Shown here piece after piece: positions 1 to 6,329 of a stretch of DNA of 64,000 nucleotides (positions are counted from its first letter, which is position 1; each line of letters begins with the position of its first letter). Position numbers and translations under genes: made by a program. Source of the DNA: SZUA-309 sp965215995. Lineage in GTDB: Bacteria > Pseudomonadota > Gammaproteobacteria > Pseudomonadales > Azotimanducaceae. The stretch is taken from positions 3,472,001 to 3,536,000 of the forward strand of contig OZ244128.1 of the NCBI GenBank assembly GCA_965215995.1. Reading direction: 5' to 3'. A model generated the notes under the pieces. The model did not search any database and was not told where the DNA came from. It saw nothing but the letters and a program-made list of their open reading frames with translations.

Positions 1-11
1 GGGCAGATGGT

Positions 12-584
12 CTACGGCACCAGAACCTGTTCGATCCAGCCGCCCGGGTTTCCTGGCAGATAGCGACGCCGATCGTGCACACCGTTGTCCATGCCAAGAT
101 CCAGTCGATCAATCTGCTCCGGCATGAGGTAGAAACCTCGAGCCGTTTCCGGAGCGGTCAGTGGGTCCGGCAGATCCAGGCCGGCTAAGGTCTCCAGCAG
201 CCGCTCGCGGCTGTCGATGGCCGTACTTTGACCCTGTTTGAGGGTATAGAGCCAGTCCATGCGCTTCGGCGGATCCGGTCGCAGCTGCCAGCTCTGTGCA
301 ACCAGATCCTGGGGTACCGGTGCGGTGAGGCAGCGCAGCCGATATTGCACATTTCCCGTTGGCAACCAGACCACCACGCTGACCCGATTCAGGAAGGCGA
401 ATTTGGGGCTGGTAGCGTTGACGAAGACGGCCAGCCGGCCTTCCAGGTCACGCAGCACCAGGGTGCGGGCGTCTGGCCAGCCGTCAGCATCGAGGCTGGC
501 GAGCGTGCACAGTCCGGCGCAGGGGTCATCCTGCTCGAAGGCGCGCCGGCGGTCTTCGGCCATTCTGCTGAGTGGATCTCTCAC
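12..584 (-). CDS. PdxH-like pyridoxamine 5'-phosphate oxidase family flavoprotein
   Basis: The 190-residue protein resembles the FMN-binding split-barrel family of PdxH. The N-terminal half has the PdxH-type stretch with ARTLVLRD followed by VFVNATSPK, and the C-terminus has the family's HDR motif (His170) and a Trp-rich final strand. In PdxH the motif reads R-L-H-D-R, and the Arg contacts the PLP phosphate and substrate. Here the equivalent position is Gly168, so classical PNP/PMP oxidase activity is doubtful and another FMN-dependent role is possible. The start is GTG at 584; an ATG at 563 is an alternative. It lies 12 bases downstream of the metallo-beta-lactamase gene and is probably cotranscribed with it. 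The family assignment is good, the substrate unknown. Confidence 0.75.
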   Translation of the reverse strand: MRDPLSRMAEDRRRAFEQDDPCAGLCTLASLDADGWPDARTLVLRDLEGRLAVFVNATSPKFAFLNRVSVVVWLPTGNVQYRLRCLTAPVPQDLVAQSWQLRPDPPKRMDWLYTLKQGQSTAIDSRERLLETLAGLDLPDPLTAPETARGFYLMPEQIDRLDLGMDNGVHDRRRYLPGNPGGWIEQVLVP

Positions 585-596
585 GTCTTCAATCCG

Positions 597-1520
597 CTAA
601 TCGAAATCAGACAACAGGATGCGGATCCAGCGCTCCTCATTGATGAAGCCGGCACCGTAGCTGGTCCACTCATCGCCCAAGCCCTGCTCGATGATGGCGT
701 CTGCGGAGAGCCCATCGGCAATGGCATCGGCCACGATCTGCCGGGTTTCGCGGATCATTGCCAGGCTCGAGCGGATGGCCGCCTTGTCGGTGAGCGGGCC
801 GTGCCCCGGAATCACGTGCACATCATCCGGCACCATTTCCAGCACGGTCGCAAGATTGCGCATGAAGCCACGAACGCTGCCACCGCTGCCAACGTCCACG
901 AACGGAAAGCGATCAACGAACAGGTGATCGCCCATGTGGATCACGTTGGCGGTCTTGAACCAGACCACGCTGTCGCCGTCCGTGTGGCCGGTGGGCAAAT
1001 GAATGACCTCGATGAGCTCGTCGTTGAAATGCACCCGCACCCGTTCGGCATAGGTCACCAGCGGCAGGGCGCTCCGTTCAGGATCGCCTTCCAGAAGCCG
1101 GATGCGGACGTTGTCGTGGGCGATGATGGTGCCGCTGGTGCCGAAGTGGGCATTGCCGCCGGTGTGATCGCCGTGCACGTGCGTGTTCAGGATCAGCTTC
1201 GGTTTGTCGCCGCCCAGACCGTCCAGCGCCGCCTGGATCCGGCCTGCCAGTGGTGCATACTGATCATCGATGATCAGCGTGCCGTCGTCACCGACGGAAA
1301 CGCCGATATTGCCCCCGGCGCCCGTCAGCATATGCACGCTGCCGCTAACAGGCTCGGCGGAAACCTCCACGTCTTTGAATCGATCGGCGGGACCGGCTGC
1401 AGCAGATCCCGATAGCAGCAGGAGACTCGAGAGCCCGATTGCAGCCGGGATTGATCTCTGCCTGGGTGTGAATTGCCCGAACCTGGTGGTCCGGATCAGC
1501 TTGCTCATCAGATCTCTCAT
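597..1520 (-). CDS. Exported metallo-beta-lactamase-fold hydrolase
   Basis: The 307-residue protein has a signal peptide (basic n-region, hydrophobic residues about 25-40, ending near SAAAG). The zinc ligands of the MBL fold are visible: HVHGDH (His114, His116, Asp118, His119), His179 in GHTDGD, Asp198 in MGDH and His240 in PGHG. It is therefore expected to be a periplasmic dinuclear zinc hydrolase of the broad MBL superfamily, of the type often seen as quinoprotein-relay or lactonase-like proteins. The substrate cannot be told from the sequence. The ATG overlaps the TGA of the upstream membrane-protein gene (ATGA), so the two are translationally coupled. A second in-frame ATG lies four codons in (1508). 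Confidence 0.85.
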   Translation of the reverse strand: MRDLMSKLIRTTRFGQFTPRQRSIPAAIGLSSLLLLSGSAAAGPADRFKDVEVSAEPVSGSVHMLTGAGGNIGVSVGDDGTLIIDDQYAPLAGRIQAALDGLGGDKPKLILNTHVHGDHTGGNAHFGTSGTIIAHDNVRIRLLEGDPERSALPLVTYAERVRVHFNDELIEVIHLPTGHTDGDSVVWFKTANVIHMGDHLFVDRFPFVDVGSGGSVRGFMRNLATVLEMVPDDVHVIPGHGPLTDKAAIRSSLAMIRETRQIVADAIADGLSADAIIEQGLGDEWTSYGAGFINEERWIRILLSDFD

Positions 1521-2326
1521 GGGACCTGCTCCTTTTGCTTGATGGCCTCGACCTCGGCACTGAGCTCGAAGTAGAGGCCGGTGTTCTCATGGGACGCGAG
1601 CTCGGCGGGCGCCTTCCGCTGGTGCCCCTTGGCAAGGCGGTAGACCATGCCATGCCCACCACCCAGGAAGGCGTCGCGGATGATGTCTTCTTCATCCACC
1701 TCTGCGGCACGGCGAATCAGCCGTTCGAACGTGTAGATGAAGCTGTTCGAGTGGCGGGCGCGAATCGGCGTGCCGTAGAAGAGCTCGTATTGCTCCTGAG
1801 GAGAGTCGGCCAGAGAAAAGTGCAGCTCCAGCATTTTTCGGGAAAACAACTCCGGGTCTCGGCCCGAACCGGAAAAGAGGCGACTCTGTTCCTCGGGGGT
1901 CACCGTGCCGTCCGCAGCGCTGGCCTGGCTGGAGATGAACAGAAAACCCATGATAGTTCCGAGTTGGTTGCGTACCGCCCGGTACACCTGCAGGAAGGCT
2001 TCCTGCCGGGCGTGGATCTCCGAGGCGGCCATTTTTTCCGATTGAATCACCGCCTGTTCCGCCGTGCGCTGAATTTCTTCCGCCTGAGCCTTGAGCGCCT
2101 CGGTGTTCTGTTCGAGCTCCTTCTGCTGCAGGAAGTAACCGATCACCAGCCAGAGGAAGGCCAGCGGCGCGAAAGCACCTTCCAGAAAGCTGCCGAGCTC
2201 GGCGGCGGGCAGGGCGGTGAAACTCGACCACCCGTCCAGAGAAATGCGCACCGCACCCAACGCCAGCCACGCGATGGTCAGTATCAGACCCAGCCAGATG
2301 CGCCAGTCGGGTGTCTTCCGTGTCAA
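1517..2326 (-). CDS. Membrane-anchored coiled-coil protein of unknown function
   Basis: The 269-residue protein has two membrane segments (about 9-28 and 48-66), then a Glu/Gln-rich coiled coil (about 67-110) and a soluble C-terminal domain of about 155 residues. I do not recognise the C-terminal domain. The layout resembles small inner-membrane sensor or scaffold proteins with a cytoplasmic helical domain. The start is a TTG at 2326 preceded by an AAGAGG Shine-Dalgarno-like stretch; no ATG exists upstream of the first membrane segment. The stop overlaps the start of the MBL gene, which links them in one transcript. Confidence 0.7.
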   Translation of the reverse strand: MTRKTPDWRIWLGLILTIAWLALGAVRISLDGWSSFTALPAAELGSFLEGAFAPLAFLWLVIGYFLQQKELEQNTEALKAQAEEIQRTAEQAVIQSEKMAASEIHARQEAFLQVYRAVRNQLGTIMGFLFISSQASAADGTVTPEEQSRLFSGSGRDPELFSRKMLELHFSLADSPQEQYELFYGTPIRARHSNSFIYTFERLIRRAAEVDEEDIIRDAFLGGGHGMVYRLAKGHQRKAPAELASHENTGLYFELSAEVEAIKQKEQVP

Positions 2327-2376
2327 CGTTGGCCTCTTAATCGCCCGCCTTCAGCCGGACTGCCGGCTGGTCGGGG

Positions 2377-2622
2377 TCAGGCGTCGCCGTCGCTTGAGTC
2401 GCTTGCCTTATCCGCCGCGGGTGCTTGTTCCGCCGCCGGTGCAGCCGGTGCAGCGGCGGTGTTGGCAGCTTTGTCGTCAGTGGACTCGGATAGCCCGCGG
2501 CGCAGCTCTGCGACGTCCCGCTGAACTTCGCTCATCCGGAAGATGAGGTCCGGCAGCTGGTCGGTGACCCGCCAAAGCAGATAGGCAATAACGAGAAGTA
2601 CGAGAAACGAAAAGAATCCCAT
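2377..2622 (-). CDS. Small single-pass membrane protein with acidic Ala-rich tail
   Basis: The 81-residue protein has one N-terminal membrane helix (about residues 3-18), a short amphipathic stretch (about 20-45) and a low-complexity Ala/Pro/Ser/Asp tail. The reading frame continues upstream without a stop to 3336, but that part lies antisense to the RNA methyltransferase and is not credible. The ATG at 2622 has an AGGAAG sequence about 10 bases upstream. Function unknown; the likely topology is N-terminus in the membrane with a cytoplasmic or periplasmic disordered tail. Confidence 0.6.
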   Translation of the reverse strand: MGFFSFLVLLVIAYLLWRVTDQLPDLIFRMSEVQRDVAELRRGLSESTDDKAANTAAAPAAPAAEQAPAADKASDSSDGDA

Positions 2623-2685
2623 GGGAGACAGCTTCCTTTGGTGTCCGGGTGCGTAGATATACCGGCTGCGTGGACCTGAGTCCAG

Positions 2686-3678
2686 ATGGACTCGCTGATC
2701 GCTGCAACCGGCTCTAAACTGCGCCGGATGGCCAACAGGGCAGAAAGCGTTGTTCCGATTCAGCTCGCGCCGCTCGTCGAACGGCTGGATGCCATCTATG
2801 GTGCTGAGGCTCGGCAGCGGATCTCCGCGTCGATGAGCGAGCCCAAGCGGGTCACCTGGCTGCGAAACCCGCTGGTGTTTGCTGAGGATCTTCCGCCGGG
2901 TGAGCCTCTCCCGGATCTGCACGATTGCTTCGTCTTGCCGTCTCGAGAGCGGGCCGGGCTGATGTCTCATGCAACGGTGCTTGCCGGTGCCGCCTACCCG
3001 ACCAATCCCGGGAGCGTTCTCGCAGCTCGTGCGCTGGACGTGCAGCCGGGTCAGGAAGTGCTCGACCTGGCTGCCGCGCCGGGCGGCAAAACGTTGCAGC
3101 TCGCCATCGGGATGGAGAATCAGGGCCGAATCGCCGCCGTGGAGCCGGTGAAAGGGCGATTTCACCGGATGCGGGCGAACCTCGCCCGCTGCGGTGTGAC
3201 CTGCGCAGAGTTCTATCTGGCAGATGGGCGGACAATCGGTCGGAAAGTGCCGGAGCGGTTCGATCGGGTGCTGCTGGATTCGCCCTGTTCCTCTGAATCC
3301 AGGATCCGCCTGGATGATCCTGCCAGCTATCGGCACTGGTCACCGCGCAAGACCCGGGAGATGGTCAGGAAGCAACGTGGTCTGATCCGTTCGGCCTATC
3401 TGGCGCTGAAGGCTGGTGGCGAGATGATGTACTGCACCTGTGCCTTCTCGGCGGAGGAAAACGAGCTCGTTGTCGACTATCTGCTCCGCAGGGCACCCGA
3501 GGCCGAGTTGCTGGCGCCAGAAGTGCCAACTCGATACAGCCTGCCGGGTTTGACCAGCTGGCGAGGCAAAGCGCTGGACACTCGGTTGTCGGCCTGTCGG
3601 CGGGTGCTGCCAGATGACCTGTTCGATGGGTTCTTCATCGCACGGATCCGGAAGGGTCCGGTAGCGTTTTCGGGCTGA
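2686..3678 (+). CDS. RsmB/RsmF (NSUN)-family RNA cytosine-C5 methyltransferase
   Basis: The 330-residue protein is an SAM-dependent RNA m5C methyltransferase. Motif I is DLAAAPGGKT (about 127-136), motif IV has the Pro-Cys of DSPCSS (Cys201), and motif VI has TCAFSAEENE with Cys252. In this family the motif VI Cys attacks C6 of the cytosine and the motif IV Cys helps release the product. It is shorter than RsmB (about 430) and RsmF (about 480): it has a short N-terminal region and lacks the NusB-like domain of RsmB and the PUA-like tail of RsmF. The RNA target, rRNA or tRNA, is not determined. Its last 44 bases overlap the convergent sixA gene. A later ATG at 2728 is an alternative start. Confidence 0.85.
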   Translation: MDSLIAATGSKLRRMANRAESVVPIQLAPLVERLDAIYGAEARQRISASMSEPKRVTWLRNPLVFAEDLPPGEPLPDLHDCFVLPSRERAGLMSHATVLAGAAYPTNPGSVLAARALDVQPGQEVLDLAAAPGGKTLQLAIGMENQGRIAAVEPVKGRFHRMRANLARCGVTCAEFYLADGRTIGRKVPERFDRVLLDSPCSSESRIRLDDPASYRHWSPRKTREMVRKQRGLIRSAYLALKAGGEMMYCTCAFSAEENELVVDYLLRRAPEAELLAPEVPTRYSLPGLTSWRGKALDTRLSACRRVLPDDLFDGFFIARIRKGPVAFSG

Positions 3679-4147
3679 TCAGAAAATCCAGCCGGGCACT
3701 GCCGGCCCGGAGCGTCGACCAGTCACCGCTGCAGTCGAAGCGGGCGACGCCGAAAGTAGGTAGATTGTCGGTGACCGCATCGGTCCCCATGCCGTTCACC
3801 AGCCAGGTCATGCCTGGATTGTGGGCAACCACGGCCACACTGCTCAGCTCGCTCGGTGTTTGCCGAACCACCTCGAGGATCTGCTCGGGGCTGGCGTGAT
3901 AGAGCTCGTCCAGCGCCACCAGAGCATCGTCAGAGAGCTGAAAACCCCTCTGCACGAAGGCAGCCGTCGCCCGTGCTCGAGCGGCCGTGCTGGTCCAGAT
4001 CCAGCTGGCCGGATCGCTCTGTGTTTGAAGCCAGCTCGCCATGTTCGGTCCATCCCGCTTGCCTCTGGCATTCAGTGGCCGATCGAAGTCGGCCAGGCCC
4101 GGTTCGTTCCAGGCGGATTTTGCGTGGCGGATCAACCAGAGTTTCAT
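3635..4147 (-). CDS. sixA: Phosphohistidine phosphatase SixA
   Basis: The 170-residue protein belongs to the histidine phosphatase superfamily. It starts with the RHG-type motif LIRHAKS (Arg7, His8 as nucleophile), has the Arg-rich STAARAR stretch near 53-59 and the second catalytic His109 in AHNPGM. Length and motifs fit SixA, which removes phosphate from His residues of HPt domains or of the nitrogen PTS. It is the last gene of the minus-strand run that begins with the molybdenum hydroxylase, 44 bases after the small helical protein. The 3' end overlaps the convergent RNA methyltransferase gene. Confidence 0.85.
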   Translation of the reverse strand: MKLWLIRHAKSAWNEPGLADFDRPLNARGKRDGPNMASWLQTQSDPASWIWTSTAARARATAAFVQRGFQLSDDALVALDELYHASPEQILEVVRQTPSELSSVAVVAHNPGMTWLVNGMGTDAVTDNLPTFGVARFDCSGDWSTLRAGSARLDFLISPKTLPDPSGSVR

Positions 4148-4191
4148 GTTGCCTATCCGATTCGTAGCGACGCGTTATTGGTAACGCACCG

Positions 4192-4539
4192 TTATCGGCC
4201 GCTGATGCGTGCGGCCTCGCTGATCAAAAACAGGTCGGTCAACACCGCGCGCAGGTGCATGGACGCGTTCAGATTGTCGACCAGCTCACTGGAGATCCGC
4301 GGCTGGGCGAGCACCAGCGCCAGGGCTTTGCGCGTCTTGCCGATGTCGTCTGCGAGCACCGAATGGAAGGCAGGCTCATCGCCCAGCTTCTGCTGCAGAG
4401 CGGTGAGGGTTTCGTCCAGATCAGTGAGCACGTCCCGGGACTTGGTGCCGGGACCTTCCTGATCGTCTTCCCGACCCTGGGCCGCGTAGGCGAGCAGAAA
4501 CTCGTAGGCGGTTTCCACCACCTCGATCTCCTCTTCCAT
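4192..4539 (-). CDS. Small all-helical cytoplasmic protein of the Mo-hydroxylase operon
   Basis: The 115-residue protein starts at an ATG (4539) preceded by an AGGGA Shine-Dalgarno, 20 bases after the cytochrome b gene. It is acidic at the N-terminus, has no signal peptide, no membrane segment and no cysteines, and is predicted to be almost wholly alpha-helical. I recognise no family. Its place directly behind the cytochrome b gene and before sixA suggests a cytoplasmic accessory or assembly role for the hydroxylase complex, but this is inference from position only. Confidence 0.65.
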   Translation of the reverse strand: MEEEIEVVETAYEFLLAYAAQGREDDQEGPGTKSRDVLTDLDETLTALQQKLGDEPAFHSVLADDIGKTRKALALVLAQPRISSELVDNLNASMHLRAVLTDLFLISEAARISGR

Positions 4540-4559
4540 CGTGTTTCCCTGGGTAGTGC

Positions 4560-5318
4560 TCAGCCGGACTGATCCGGAGTCCAACGGCCCGGGTCATGAT
4601 TGGCCCGGTGCTCATCCTCGGATATCCAACCGGAGATCATGGAGCGGGTGTAGAAACGCTTCTCCGGCCGCAGCGCGAAATATACGTGCAGTGCGGTCAG
4701 CACGATGAGTCCCAGCGTGGAGGCCCCATGCAGGAGGAACATCCAGCCGAGTGTTGCCTCCTCCATAGCGTTGGAGCGCGACCACCAGGGCGTGTCCATC
4801 ACTGCGAAGAGCGCAAGGCCGGTACCGATCACCAGCAGCACCAGCACCGTCATGGCGTGGTGCATACCCTTCTGCAGGAACGAGTACTTGCCGGGCTTAA
4901 CGGCTTCATCGAATGGTTCCTGGAAATCCTTGGCGCTCACCCACATCTCCTTCGGGCTCTGCCAGAAGAGCGCGCGGATGGTGTGGAAGACAACGGCCGC
5001 GGTGAGTATGAGTCCGGCCACCCAGTGGATGGTCAGCCAGTCGAAATCCACGCCGACGATGGGCAGCACGCCGGTGAACAGCAGGACGAAGACGCTGATG
5101 GCCATGATCCAGTGGAAGCTCCGGTCTACCCCCGCATGGCGGGTGAGATGGGCACCTTCGGCTGAAGGACGTTCGGCCTTGTTGAGAAAAGCCATCACCA
5201 GGAGGTGAATGACGATGGCAGCAGCGGTGAGCGCGAGCACTACCCAGAGCAGATCCCAGGAAACGCCGAGCAATACCTCGCGCCCCCAGATGTCCTCTTT
5301 GACTTCGACCAGGTTCAT
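4560..5318 (-). CDS. Membrane cytochrome b (formate dehydrogenase gamma / Ni-hydrogenase b-type)
   Basis: The 252-residue protein has about five membrane helices (about 22-44, 70-90, 98-118, 153-173, 195-215). Candidate haem-b ligands lie in or next to helices: His69, His98, His112, His153/154, His197 and His211. The overall pattern matches the di-haem cytochrome b subunits that take electrons from periplasmic molybdoenzymes and hydrogenases to quinone. It starts 10 bases after the FAD subunit gene, so it is very probably the membrane anchor and quinone reductase of the Tat-exported hydroxylase encoded upstream. Such an anchor is not part of the E. coli PaoABC enzyme. Confidence 0.85.
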   Translation of the reverse strand: MNLVEVKEDIWGREVLLGVSWDLLWVVLALTAAAIVIHLLVMAFLNKAERPSAEGAHLTRHAGVDRSFHWIMAISVFVLLFTGVLPIVGVDFDWLTIHWVAGLILTAAVVFHTIRALFWQSPKEMWVSAKDFQEPFDEAVKPGKYSFLQKGMHHAMTVLVLLVIGTGLALFAVMDTPWWSRSNAMEEATLGWMFLLHGASTLGLIVLTALHVYFALRPEKRFYTRSMISGWISEDEHRANHDPGRWTPDQSG

Positions 5319-5327
5319 GGCGGCTCC

Positions 5328-6317
5328 CTATGCGCGCAGCGCCCGCTTGACGAGGTTTTCCATCAGCGGTGCTTTGAAGTGGTTGTAATTCAGTGCTCTG
5401 GCGCCCTGGCTGGCCAGGCCGGCCACCGCCTCGCCGGTTTCTGCGGACCGGGATCTGCCGATCACCGCGCGTTCCACGGATTCGAGCCGGTGCGGAACGC
5501 AGGATACGGCGCCGCAGACCAGACGTGCGTCAGAAATACTGCCACCATCGGTTTTGAACGCGGCAGCGATGCTGACAAGTGCGAAGTCCCACACGTCACG
5601 ATCGGCTACCTTCTCGAAGTAGAACTCAGCACCCGCCCAGCTGGCTGGCAATTCGACGGCGGTGAGGATGTCGCCTTCCCGGAGCACGGTCATGTGGGTG
5701 ATGTTCACGGCAGGCCCGACAAAGAAGTCGCGAGCGGCCACGCTGCGGGTCTGCTCACCGTTCTGTATGACCAGGGTGGCATCCAGGGCAACCAGTGCGG
5801 TACCCGTATCCGAAGGGCTGACTGCCACGCAGCGACTGGCGTCGAAGATGGCATGTTCGCGGTTCATACCTTCCGGGCTGTTTGCGTAGCAGATGTTGCC
5901 GCCGGCGCGATAACAGGAGAGCCCACGGCGGTAGTACCAGCAGCGGGTGTCCTGAGCCAGGTTTCCGCCCAGAGTGCCCTGATTGCGGATCTGCGGGCTG
6001 GCCACCTTACCCGCAGCCTCGGCGAGCAGTGAGAAGCGTTCCCGGACCAGCGGATTTCTGCTCACTTCCCGAAGTGTGGTCATCGCACCGATGCGCAATC
6101 CACCGGCGGTGTCTTCGATGCCACTGATACCCTCGATGGCTGCCAGATCGACCATGGCATGAGGCGATTTGGCTCGGTCCTTCAACCAGCCGTAGGTATC
6201 CTGGCCTCCGGCCAGGATCCAGCCCTTGCTGCCGAGCCGCCTGGCAATGGCGGATGCATCTTCCACCGTGACCGGCTGGAAGAGCTCTATATCGGGCATT
6301 ACGTCATGTGCGGCCAT
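5328..6317 (-). CDS. Xanthine-dehydrogenase-family FAD-binding subunit with [4Fe-4S] insertion (PaoB-like)
   Basis: The 329-residue protein is the FAD subunit of a molybdenum hydroxylase. The FAD loop (AGGQD, about 36-40) and TLGGNL (about 115-120) are visible. An insertion carries four cysteines, Cys126, Cys135, Cys143 and Cys163. They are spaced like the [4Fe-4S]-binding insertion known from PaoB and the 4-hydroxybenzoyl-CoA reductase beta subunit. A second cluster in this subunit would extend the electron path toward the cytochrome b encoded just downstream. No signal peptide is present, so export must rely on the Tat signal of the [2Fe-2S] subunit. It begins 12 bases after the Mo subunit gene. 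Confidence 0.9.
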   Translation of the reverse strand: MAAHDVMPDIELFQPVTVEDASAIARRLGSKGWILAGGQDTYGWLKDRAKSPHAMVDLAAIEGISGIEDTAGGLRIGAMTTLREVSRNPLVRERFSLLAEAAGKVASPQIRNQGTLGGNLAQDTRCWYYRRGLSCYRAGGNICYANSPEGMNREHAIFDASRCVAVSPSDTGTALVALDATLVIQNGEQTRSVAARDFFVGPAVNITHMTVLREGDILTAVELPASWAGAEFYFEKVADRDVWDFALVSIAAAFKTDGGSISDARLVCGAVSCVPHRLESVERAVIGRSRSAETGEAVAGLASQGARALNYNHFKAPLMENLVKRALRA

Positions 6318-6329
6318 ATGCGCTCTCGC

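Noticed and set aside
228..1415. 395-residue plus-strand frame across the PdxH-like and MBL genes
   Set aside because: It has no recognisable domain and lies antisense to two genes with clear family motifs; long opposite-strand frames are expected at this GC content.
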